From Martinezella tropici (GTDB lineage Bacteria; Pseudomonadota; Alphaproteobacteria; Rhizobiales; Rhizobiaceae): a stretch of 64,000 bases of DNA. Of the stretch, positions 27,334-34,692 are shown piece by piece. Numbering within the stretch: the stretch's first letter is position 1; each line of letters begins with the position of its first letter. The position numbers were made by a program, and so were the translations under genes. Under the pieces are notes generated by a model. The model saw only the letters and a program-made list of their open reading frames with translations, had not been told where the DNA came from and did no database searches. The DNA lies in contig JUHI01000021.1 in assembly GCA_000799755.1 (NCBI GenBank), positions 52,232-116,231 of the forward strand, in the 5' to 3' direction.

Positions 27334-28169
27334 TGAAGCTCGGCATCTTCGCAAAGACGTTCGATGGAACCGTGCCGGCGACCGTGCTCACGTCCGTTGC
27401 CGAAGCCGGCTTTGCCTGCGCGCAATATAATATGGCCTGTTCCGGTCTGGCACCCATGCCCGATGCCATCAGCCACGAGCAGGCGGCTGCCATTGCCGCC
27501 GGCGCCAAGCGAGCCGGGGTCGAGATCGTCGCTGTCTCCGGCACCTACAACATGATCCATCCCGATACCGCCGTGCGCAAGCAGGGCCATCGCAGGCTGG
27601 AGGAACTCGCCGCGCATTGCGCCGGAGTGTCCACGCGTCTGATCACGCTCTGCACGGGCACGCGCGATCCTCTCGATCAATGGCGGGCGCATCCCGGCAA
27701 CGATCGGCCCGATGCCTGGCGGGATCTGCTTGAGGCCATGGAAATCGCCATCGGCATTGCCGATCGATATGATGTCGATCTCGGCATCGAGCCGGAACTG
27801 GCCAATGTCATCAATTCCGCGCAAAAGGCGCACCGACTGATTGCCGAACTCAAGAGCCCGAGACTGAAGATCGTGATGGATCCGGCCAACCTCTTCGAGG
27901 TTGCTCCCTTGGAGGAGCAACGGACCATCGTATCATCGGCCATCGATCTCCTGGCCGACCATATCGTGATGGCCCATGCAAAGGATCGCAATCCGGACGG
28001 CAGCTTCGCAACCGCCGGCAAGGGTGTCCTCGACTACGCGCATTATCTCGGCCGGCTGAAGCAGATCGGCTTTAACGGCAGTCTCGTGACTCATGGCCTC
28101 AAGGCGGACGAAGCTCCAGGCGTTGCGGCGTTCCTCCGGAACCTCCTTGCCGACGGAGGGACGCGATGA
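27333..28169 (+). CDS. sugar phosphate isomerase/epimerase, AP-endonuclease-2 fold
   Basis: TIM-barrel protein of the xylose-isomerase-like family, about 278 residues. Metal-binding acidic and His residues are visible in GIEPELANV, VMDPANLFE and MAHAKDRN. Members are epimerases, isomerases or dehydratases acting on sugars and sugar acids. The start could be ATG at 27333 or GTG at 27330. Either overlaps the dehydrogenase stop. It overlaps the following hydrolase by 4 bases (ATGA). Dehydrogenase plus isomerase pairs of this kind usually act on successive intermediates. Confidence 0.85.
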   Translation: MKLGIFAKTFDGTVPATVLTSVAEAGFACAQYNMACSGLAPMPDAISHEQAAAIAAGAKRAGVEIVAVSGTYNMIHPDTAVRKQGHRRLEELAAHCAGVSTRLITLCTGTRDPLDQWRAHPGNDRPDAWRDLLEAMEIAIGIADRYDVDLGIEPELANVINSAQKAHRLIAELKSPRLKIVMDPANLFEVAPLEEQRTIVSSAIDLLADHIVMAHAKDRNPDGSFATAGKGVLDYAHYLGRLKQIGFNGSLVTHGLKADEAPGVAAFLRNLLADGGTR

Positions 28170-28987
28170 GCGAGGCGGCGGCGTTTCGGACAAGCGACGG
28201 CACGCTGTTGCATGTCGACAGCGCGGGAGAAGGCGCACCGGTCGTCTTCCAGCATGGCCTGTGCGGGGATGCCGGGCAGACGAACGAGGCCTTTCCGCCG
28301 GATGCCGGTTTTCGCCGGATAACGGTCGAGGCGAGAGGACATGGCCGCTCCGAGGCCGGCAATCCCGATCGTTTCTCCATTGCCACCTTTGCCAATGACC
28401 TGGCGTCTTACATCGAGAAGAACATATCGGCGCCCGTGGTCCTTGGCGGTATCTCCATGGGAGCGGCGATTTCGCTGCATCTGGCGGTCAAGCGCCCGGA
28501 TCTCGTCAGAGCGCTCGTGATTGCCCGGCCTGCATGGCTTACTCAGCCTGCTCCACGGAACATGGCTCCGAATGCGGAAGTCGGGCATCTCTTGCGGCAG
28601 ATGTCGCCCGAAGAAGGCAGGGAGGCATTTCTCGCAGGCAGCACCGGCCGGCGATTGGCCACAGACGCTCCGGACAATCTCGCCTCGCTGGTCGGCTTCT
28701 TCTCGCGGATGCCTCATGCCGTCACGGCAGCCTTGCTGACCGCGATTTCCGCCGACGGCCCAGGCGTTACCGATGCCGACGTGTCATTGATATCAGTGCC
28801 GACGCTGGTGATCGGCCATCAGCGCGACCTCGTCCACCCGCTTGCCTATGCGGAGGATCTTGCTGCCCAAATCCCGGGCGCGCGCTTGGCGATAATTACA
28901 CCGAAGGCCGAAAGCCGTTCGCAATATCAGGCCGATTTCCGCAAGGCGATGGGCGATTTTCTCAAGGACCTCAAAGACAATGACTAA
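28166..28987 (+). CDS. alpha/beta hydrolase in sugar operon
   Basis: Soluble alpha/beta hydrolase, 273 residues. It shows an oxyanion-hole region near VVFQHGLCGD, the nucleophile elbow GISMG with Ser near residue 97, and an acid in VIGHQRD. The usual catalytic His near the C-terminus is not obvious (ESRSQYQADF), so the triad may be incomplete or differently placed. It is translationally coupled to both neighbours. In a sugar pathway after a dehydrogenase it could open a lactone or remove an acyl group, which is inference. Confidence 0.8.
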   Translation: MSEAAAFRTSDGTLLHVDSAGEGAPVVFQHGLCGDAGQTNEAFPPDAGFRRITVEARGHGRSEAGNPDRFSIATFANDLASYIEKNISAPVVLGGISMGAAISLHLAVKRPDLVRALVIARPAWLTQPAPRNMAPNAEVGHLLRQMSPEEGREAFLAGSTGRRLATDAPDNLASLVGFFSRMPHAVTAALLTAISADGPGVTDADVSLISVPTLVIGHQRDLVHPLAYAEDLAAQIPGARLAIITPKAESRSQYQADFRKAMGDFLKDLKDND

Positions 28988-29681
28988 TCCTCCCAAGAAC
29001 TGGATCGCTAATCTTCCCAAGAATCGATTGATCGGCGAATTTTCCGTCTGGTCTGCGGATCTGCTGCGCCTCGCCGACGATCTCGCCAGGGTCGATCCCT
29101 ATGTCGATGTTCTCCACATCGACGTCGCCGATGGCCACTTCGCGCCGGCGATGCTGTTTTTTCCCGATCTGGTCGCGGGTATCCGGAAGATCTCGGCGCG
29201 CCCGATCCACGTGCATCTGATGACCGCCGACAGCATTCTCCTGTCGCAGATCGAGCAGTTTGCCGATGCGGGCAGCGACCTCATCAGCATCCATCTTGAA
29301 AACGAGGCTGTTGCCGATGCGGCGTTGGATCTGCTGGCTCGCCGCGGCATCGCGGCTGGCATGGTGCTGAAGGTCGAGACACCAGTGGCGCAGGTCGAGA
29401 GATACGTTTCGCGCCTGGATTTCCTCACGCTCCTCGGCACGGCGATCGGCGTCAAGGGGCAGGGGCTGGACGAGAGGGCGGGAGATCGGTTGCGTGAGGC
29501 CAAGCATCTCATCGACACGTCGGGCGCGACGCACAGGATCGTTCTGGCAGCCGATGGCGGGATTCGCGAGCATACGGTTCCTCTGCTTCGTCAAGCGGGC
29601 GCCGAAACTGTCGTCCTAGGCTCTCTGGCCTTCAACGCTCCCTCGTTACAGGAGAGAATGGCGTGGCTGCATGCGCTTTGA
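28980..29681 (+). CDS. ribulose-phosphate 3-epimerase family protein
   Basis: TIM-barrel sugar-phosphate epimerase, 233 residues. Family motifs are the metal and acid site VLHIDVADGHFAP, the second metal His in IHVHLMTAD, ISIHLEN, and the phosphate-binding end LAADGGIREHTVPLL with VLGSLAF. The length and context fit an enzyme like allulose-6-phosphate 3-epimerase (AlsE) as well as a true ribulose-phosphate epimerase. It overlaps the hydrolase by 8 bases and is followed 33 bases later by a ROK kinase. Confidence 0.85.
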   Translation: MTNPPKNWIANLPKNRLIGEFSVWSADLLRLADDLARVDPYVDVLHIDVADGHFAPAMLFFPDLVAGIRKISARPIHVHLMTADSILLSQIEQFADAGSDLISIHLENEAVADAALDLLARRGIAAGMVLKVETPVAQVERYVSRLDFLTLLGTAIGVKGQGLDERAGDRLREAKHLIDTSGATHRIVLAADGGIREHTVPLLRQAGAETVVLGSLAFNAPSLQERMAWLHAL

Positions 29682-29714
29682 CCTCCGCACCTTGATCTTG
29701 ATATGGAGTGACGA

Positions 29715-30674
29715 GTGAGCCGGTTCGCGATCGGGATCGATCTGGGTGGAACGCAGGTCCGGGCGGCGCTCGTGGACGAGCAGGGCAACATCCATCGGCG
29801 TGTGGAGGAGCGCACCGATGCGCAGGCGGGGCCGGATCGGGTGCTTGGCCAAATCCGCGGTCTGACAGAGCAATTGCGCTCAGCCTGTGAGCCGTCAACC
29901 ATCGCCGGTATCGGCGTGTCGGCGCCAGGCCCGCTCGACACGGAATTGGGATTGGCGCTTGATATCCCGACATTGCGCGGCTTCTCGAACTATCCTTTGC
30001 GCGAGGAATTGCGCAAGCGGCTATTGCTGCCGGTCAGCCTCGAGAATGACGGCATCGCCGCTGCGGTCGGGGAATGGCAGTTCGGCGCCGGCAAGGGGTT
30101 CCAGAACCTCGTCTATGTCACGGTCAGCACCGGCATCGGCGGCGGCATCATAGCGGATGGGCGCGTCGTGCGTGGTCGCAAGGGAATGGCCGGTCATGTC
30201 GGCCATATGTCGATCGTCCCGGACGGGTTGATCTGTTCGTGCGGCGGCAAGGGATGCTTCGAGGCCTATGCTTCCGGAACTGCTTTCACCAAGCGCGCGC
30301 GTGCAAGGATTGCCGAATGTGCGGAAACTTCCCTGGCAGGTAGTGGCGAAGGCATTGACAGCCGTAGCGTCTTTATCGCGGCAGAGAAGGGCGACGCGCT
30401 TGCCACTGCTCTGGTCGATGAGGAGGCGGAGCTTCTCGGGCGAGGCTTTACGAGCCTCATTCATATGTTCAGCCCGGAAATCGTCATCATGGGTGGTGGG
30501 CTGTCGCAGCAGTTCGACCGCCTGCAAGCCGGCATTCAATCGCATGTCGAGCGCAACGCCATGCCGGCGTTTCGCGATGTCAGGGTCGTGGGCGCTGCGC
30601 TTGGCCAGAATTCGGGGCTTATTGGCGCGGCGGCCCTCGCGTCTTTCTCCAGGCGACCCTCTTCGGAGCTGTGA
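29715..30674 (+). CDS. ROK-family sugar kinase
   Basis: Predicted ATP-dependent sugar kinase, 319 residues. The phosphate-1 motif is IGIDLGGTQVRAAL at the N-terminus and the catalytic Asp is in LENDGIAAAVGE. The ROK signature with zinc ligands is GHMSIVPDGLICSCGGKGC. There is no DNA-binding domain, unlike the ROK protein at 24780-25979. The start is GTG with GGAG upstream. It is the last gene of the operon. Together with the epimerase it suggests that a phosphorylated ketose is an intermediate, as in allose or psicose catabolism. The exact sugar is not determined. Confidence 0.87.
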   Translation: MSRFAIGIDLGGTQVRAALVDEQGNIHRRVEERTDAQAGPDRVLGQIRGLTEQLRSACEPSTIAGIGVSAPGPLDTELGLALDIPTLRGFSNYPLREELRKRLLLPVSLENDGIAAAVGEWQFGAGKGFQNLVYVTVSTGIGGGIIADGRVVRGRKGMAGHVGHMSIVPDGLICSCGGKGCFEAYASGTAFTKRARARIAECAETSLAGSGEGIDSRSVFIAAEKGDALATALVDEEAELLGRGFTSLIHMFSPEIVIMGGGLSQQFDRLQAGIQSHVERNAMPAFRDVRVVGAALGQNSGLIGAAALASFSRRPSSEL

Positions 30675-30694
30675 TTGCCGTACCTTCCGGCAAT
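30674..30694 (+). terminator. hairpin at the end of the sugar operon
   Basis: ATTGCCG (30674-30680) and CGGCAAT (30688-30694) with a 7-base loop, starting at the last base of the kinase stop codon. It has no T run. A weak terminator or 3' stabiliser. Confidence 0.4.
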
Positions 30695-30787
30695 AGGCCA
30701 GGGATTGCCGATCTAGCCTCGCGCAAGGTCTGGTTGCGATAGTCCATGCGGGGCGAATACCGATGAACTGCGCTGTGGGGGCGATCT

Positions 30788-32992
30788 ATGATTTCGACGT
30801 ATCTCGGCTATGTGTCCGCGACAAAGGACATGGCATCGACGCTTGCGCGTATCGCCAAGCAGGCGACAGTCAAAAGCGATCAGCAATATTACGATACGCA
30901 TATCGGCAAAGTTAAGAATGTCGACGAGTTTCTGAGCGACTACAAGCTGTACAGCTACGCGATGAAGGCCTACGGCCTTGAGGACATGACCTACGCCAAG
31001 GCCTTCATGAAAAAGGTTTTGACGAGCGACCTCAGCAATCCAAGCAGTTTCGCAAACAAGTTGACCGATAGTCGCTACCGTCAATTCGCTGCCGCCTTCA
31101 ACTTCGGCGGAGCGTCAAAAAATCAATCGGCCCAAAGTGACACCCAGAAGAGCGATACCATCGGCCTTTATGAGCAATCCTTTGCCAATGAAACGACCTT
31201 GGCCAAAAAGGAAAGCAAGTTCTACGACACCTGGATCGGCAAGGTGTCGAATGTTGACGATATCGTCAACAGCAGCAGGATGCGTGACTATATTCTTCGA
31301 GCGCACGGCTTGAACCCGGACAATGTGTCGAAGACGTTCATGAAGTCGGTCTTGACGAGTGACGTCAACGATCCGAACAGCTTCGTCAACACGGCGAGCA
31401 ACTTCTCCTCGGCATCGGTCCAGGCGACCTACAAGCTGATCGCGTCGCAGTTCAGCTTCAATGCCGATGGAACGCTTTCCGCTGCGACGGCGCAGACGAC
31501 GCAGCAGAAGGAGGCCATGATCTCGCGCTATGACAACATGGTCCCGAGCTTGCTGACGCCGGCGGCGGCGATCAGCAATGACGACTACTATCGCCAGGCG
31601 ATCACGAAAGTTCAGTCGATCACCGATATCACCGGCGACAACAGGTTGTTTTCCTACATAAAGTCGGCATTCAATCTCAACCCCAAGCTCACTCCGGTCC
31701 AGTTCAATCTTGCTTTTACCAATCCTGATTATGCCGCCGTAACCGACATGACGGACATGGTCGCACACTTCAAATTCGCGTCCGACGGAACTTTGCCGGC
31801 CGGTCAGCCCGCACAGACCCAGCAGGCGATCGACGATATCTCGACCAAATACCTGAAACAGGCCCAGGGGGCGAAGCAAGCGCTGTTCGGCGATGCCGAG
31901 AAGCACTACAAGACCGCGGTCAGCGGTATAAAAACGATCGCGGACTTCTTTGCCGCCAACGATACGAAAAGCAAGAATCTTCCAACCATCGAGGACATGG
32001 CGCTTCGCGCCTTTGGAATTGGCAAGAACGAGGTTTCCAGGGATCAGTTGCGCAAGATCATGGAGAGCGATCCCTATGACAGCAAGAGCTATGTCAACTC
32101 GTTGAAGGACGACAGGTTTGTCGAGCTTGCCAAGGCGTTCAATTTCGACAGCACCGGCAATCTGCGAGCACCGGTCACGGCGCTGTCGCAGACATCGATC
32201 AACAGCTTCATATCCGGCTATTCGAAGTCGAAGACCTTCGGGCTGACCGGTGAGATGCGGGACAAGGCGGTCAAGGATGCGAAGGACGCGGCGACGGATT
32301 TCAGCAAGTCGATCGCCAAGGTCAAGACGGTCGATGACCTCCTGGCCGACAAGAAGCTGACGGAGTTTATCCTCGTCGCAAACAATATCGATCCCAAGTC
32401 TGTCGACAAGAACACGTTGAAGAAGGCCTTCACCGCCGATCCGGAGGATGCCAAGAGCTTCTTGAACACGCCGGCGGGCCAGCAGTTTAAGGCGATGGTG
32501 AATGTGTTCAATTTCGATGCCAAGGGCAATCTGACCACAGCCAAGATCGAGGCAGGTCAGAACAAGGGCGCGCGTCTTGCCACGAACGATCTCTATCTTC
32601 ATCAGACCCTGGAAACGCAGCAAGGCAATTCCAGCGAAGGTGTCCGCCTGGCGCTCTATTTTCAGCGAAAGGCGCCGCAGGTTAACTCCGTCTACGACAT
32701 CATGTCCGATCCGGCGCTCTACAACGTGATCAAGACGACCTACTCACTGCCGGCATCCATGTCGAACATGGATGTGACCCGTCAGGCGGCGATGCTGGAA
32801 AAGCTTTTCCCGATCAAGGATTTGCACGATGCCGGCAAGGTGAACAACCTGCTCAAGCGCTTCTCGGCCGTTTACGATGCGGCGAATGGCGGCAATACGA
32901 CCTCCCCAGCGTCCGCCATTCTCACGCGAGGCTCCGGGACGGGCATGAGTGCCGACTTGATGCTCTCGATTGCCCAGCTTAAATCGCGATAG
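30788..32992 (+). CDS. DUF1217 multi-repeat protein
   Basis: Large protein of 734 residues built from about six diverged units starting near residues 34, 145, 266, 372, 503 and 622. A unit typically opens with a Y/F-aromatic pair and GKVKNVDEF-like sequence, continues with a helix ending in an AYGL-like motif and a TSDxxxxxSF segment, and closes with AFNFDxxG. This is the DUF1217 pattern. Family members occur in rhizobial flagellar clusters, but no flagellar gene is near here. There is no signal peptide or membrane segment. The N-terminus (MISTYLGYVSATKDMASTLA) and the helical C-terminus resemble secreted filament or axial proteins. The function is unknown, and secretion or flagellar association is inference. 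Confidence 0.8.
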   Translation: MISTYLGYVSATKDMASTLARIAKQATVKSDQQYYDTHIGKVKNVDEFLSDYKLYSYAMKAYGLEDMTYAKAFMKKVLTSDLSNPSSFANKLTDSRYRQFAAAFNFGGASKNQSAQSDTQKSDTIGLYEQSFANETTLAKKESKFYDTWIGKVSNVDDIVNSSRMRDYILRAHGLNPDNVSKTFMKSVLTSDVNDPNSFVNTASNFSSASVQATYKLIASQFSFNADGTLSAATAQTTQQKEAMISRYDNMVPSLLTPAAAISNDDYYRQAITKVQSITDITGDNRLFSYIKSAFNLNPKLTPVQFNLAFTNPDYAAVTDMTDMVAHFKFASDGTLPAGQPAQTQQAIDDISTKYLKQAQGAKQALFGDAEKHYKTAVSGIKTIADFFAANDTKSKNLPTIEDMALRAFGIGKNEVSRDQLRKIMESDPYDSKSYVNSLKDDRFVELAKAFNFDSTGNLRAPVTALSQTSINSFISGYSKSKTFGLTGEMRDKAVKDAKDAATDFSKSIAKVKTVDDLLADKKLTEFILVANNIDPKSVDKNTLKKAFTADPEDAKSFLNTPAGQQFKAMVNVFNFDAKGNLTTAKIEAGQNKGARLATNDLYLHQTLETQQGNSSEGVRLALYFQRKAPQVNSVYDIMSDPALYNVIKTTYSLPASMSNMDVTRQAAMLEKLFPIKDLHDAGKVNNLLKRFSAVYDAANGGNTTSPASAILTRGSGTGMSADLMLSIAQLKSR

Positions 32993-33022
32993 GGCGTTCT
33001 GCTTCATCGCAAGAGGGCTATT

Positions 33023-33045
33023 GCCGCTGCGTGATCCGCAGCGGC
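33023..33045 (+). terminator. terminator hairpin after the DUF1217 gene
   Basis: GCCGCTGCG (33023-33031) and CGCAGCGGC (33037-33045), a perfect 9-base GC-rich stem with loop TGATC, about 30 bases after the stop. Followed by GTCCTATT with only a short T-rich tail. Confidence 0.65.
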
Positions 33046-33116
33046 GTCCTATTAATGCTGCAGCACACTCGGGCCGCCGTCCAAAATCGCTGGACTGGCG
33101 TGAAGAGCCTGTTTGA

Positions 33117-33263
33117 CTAGAGCTCATAGTCGCATCCCTTGCGCCGGCAAGCATTGTTCCTGATGCGGTTGCCGGCGACGATCCAGGAATAGTCGAGCAA
33201 GGTGCCGCCGAAGATTAAGACGCGCGCTGAAAGCGAGCCGTTCTGCAGGTCGACAATGGTCAT
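33117..33263 (-). CDS. possible small hypothetical protein, 48 residues
   Basis: Short leftward frame starting MTIVDLQNGSLSARV and ending with a Cys-containing basic tail (ACRRKGCDYEL). The codon choice resembles the surrounding genes, and an AAAGG motif lies about 9 bases before the ATG. No family is recognised. It stands alone between the DUF1217 gene and araF. It could be a chance frame. Confidence 0.35.
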   Translation of the reverse strand: MTIVDLQNGSLSARVLIFGGTLLDYSWIVAGNRIRNNACRRKGCDYEL

Positions 33264-33465
33264 AAACGGTCGCCTTTCTCTCACAACCAAGGTCGAGGCC
33301 GAATGGATTGGCACCCTATACTCGCCCTATGCCGTGCCAATAAATATATATGATTTATTTTAGTGCTTTTGTCAGCTTTCCGTACACGGCACCTGGCAAC
33401 TCCCACGTATTGAAGGCTATTGGCGGCTATCGATTGATGCCTGCCAAAACACTGCCATAAATAAT

Positions 33466-33489
33466 CATACACAAATGTTGACTGGTATG
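33466..33489 (+). promoter_or_regulatory. distal TTGACT element upstream of araF
   Basis: CATAC and GTATG bracket AAATGTTGACT. The element is similar, base for base in the core AAATnnTTGACTnGTAT, to the one at 33548-33568. The pair looks like two copies of one operator or promoter module, about 80 bases apart, upstream of the sugar transporter. Confidence 0.4.
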
Positions 33490-33540
33490 ATGTTTTTTCC
33501 TATTCAAATCATCAGGCCTAGCGGCCTGTAAATACAGTCT

Positions 33541-33568
33541 AATTATTATACAAATAATTGACTTGTAT
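33541..33568 (+). promoter_or_regulatory. proximal operator/promoter element upstream of araF
   Basis: A perfect inverted repeat AATTATT (33541-33547) and AATAATT (33553-33559) overlaps TTGACT (33558-33563) and the ATAC...GTAT bracket at 33548-33568. The element lies about 75 bases before araF and is the second copy of the module at 33466. The regulator could be the GntR protein encoded downstream at 37287-38060. Confidence 0.45.
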
Positions 33569-33641
33569 TACAATATAACTTAGGGAAGTCGAGCGGTTCC
33601 CGGGAGATGGATGGGGACGCGCAAACAAAGGGAGAGAGATC

Positions 33642-34625
33642 ATGCGCTTTTTCAAAGCGGCAATCCTTGCAGGCACCTTTGCCGTTCTCGCGGCTGGCTC
33701 CGCTTTCGCGGAGGACGTCAAAATCGGTTTCATCGTGAAGCAGCCTGAAGAGCCCTGGTTCCAGGACGAATGGAAGTTCGCCGACCAGGCCGCCAAGGAG
33801 AAAGGCTTCACCCTCGTCAAGATCGGCGCCGAAGATGGCGAAAAGGTCCAGTCGGCGATCGACAATCTCGGCGCACAGGGTGCGCAGGGCTTCATCATCT
33901 GCACGCCCGACGTCAAGCTCGGCCCCGGCATCGTTGCCAAGGCCGCCGCCAATCAGTTGAAGCTGATGACTGTCGACGACCGTCTGGTGAACGCCGAGGG
34001 CAAGCCGCTCGAGGATGTGCCGCACATGGGCATCTCCGCCACCAAGATCGGCGAAACCGTGGGACAGGCGATCGTTGATGAAGTCAAGAAGCGTGGCTGG
34101 GACATGAAAAATGTCGGCGCGATCCGCGTTTCGTATGATCAGCTCCCAACGGCTGTCGATCGCGTCGAGGGCGCGATCTCGGTGCTGAAGGCAGCAGGCT
34201 TCCCGGCCGCGAACATCTTTGATGCGCCGCAAGCCAAGACCGATACTGAAGCCGCGCTCAACGCCGCGACTACGGTTCTCAACAAGCATGCCGACATCAA
34301 ATATTGGGTCGCCTTCGGCCTCAACGACGAAGCCGTGCTCGGCGCTGTCCGCGCTTCGGAATCGGTCGGCATCCCGGCAACGAACATGATCGGCGTCGGC
34401 ATCGGCGGCGCGGATTCGGCGATCAACGAGTTCAAGAAGCCCGCCGCAACCGGCTTCTTCGGCACGGTCATCATCTCGCCGAAGCGTCATGGCTACGAGA
34501 CGGCCATCAACATGTATGACTGGATTGCCAACAGCAAGGAGCCGCCGAAGCTGACGCTGACTTCCGGCTCCCTCGCGCTGCGTGGTGACTACGAAAAGGT
34601 GCGCAAGGATCTCGGCATCGAATGA
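33642..34625 (+). CDS. araF: arabinose-type ABC transporter periplasmic binding protein
   Basis: Periplasmic sugar-binding protein, 327 residues, with signal peptide cleaved near AFA-EDVK. The mature N-terminus (KIGFIVKQPEEPWFQDEWKFAD) is closely similar to E. coli AraF, and the match continues through GFIICTPDVKLG and the C-terminal GFFGTVIISPKRHGYE. L-arabinose, or a related sugar such as D-fucose or galactose, is therefore the likely ligand. A strong GGGAGAGAG ribosome site precedes the ATG. It is the first gene of araFGH. Tandem hairpins follow it, as expected for a binding protein made in excess of its membrane partners. No arabinose catabolic gene is in the window. Confidence 0.93.
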   Translation: MRFFKAAILAGTFAVLAAGSAFAEDVKIGFIVKQPEEPWFQDEWKFADQAAKEKGFTLVKIGAEDGEKVQSAIDNLGAQGAQGFIICTPDVKLGPGIVAKAAANQLKLMTVDDRLVNAEGKPLEDVPHMGISATKIGETVGQAIVDEVKKRGWDMKNVGAIRVSYDQLPTAVDRVEGAISVLKAAGFPAANIFDAPQAKTDTEAALNAATTVLNKHADIKYWVAFGLNDEAVLGAVRASESVGIPATNMIGVGIGGADSAINEFKKPAATGFFGTVIISPKRHGYETAINMYDWIANSKEPPKLTLTSGSLALRGDYEKVRKDLGIE

Positions 34626-34670
34626 TCATCCTGCCAGGATGATGTCCGTCCGGCGGCTCGTTGCCGCCGG
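34625..34670 (+). terminator. tandem intercistronic hairpins between araF and araG
   Basis: ATCATCCTG (34625-34633) and CAGGATGAT (34635-34643) form one near-perfect palindrome. CCGGCGGC (34650-34657) and GCCGCCGG (34663-34670) form a second hairpin with loop TCGTT. They start at the araF stop codon and end before the araG ribosome site. They likely act as a partial terminator and 3' stabiliser that raises araF over araGH. Confidence 0.6.
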
Positions 34671-34692
34671 GCCCTCTCTCGATGGAGCGATC

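Larger units (their letters stand above)
32993..33641. other. intergenic region before araF
   Basis: About 650 bases. It contains a terminator hairpin (33023-33045), one possible small leftward gene (33117-33263), and an AT-rich stretch from about 33340 to 33590 with two related TTGACT-containing elements that probably control the arabinose-type transporter. Confidence 0.6.

Noticed and set aside
31115..32623. Long minus-strand open frame opposite the DUF1217 gene
   Set aside because: Antisense shadow. The plus-strand frame shows real repeated domain structure.
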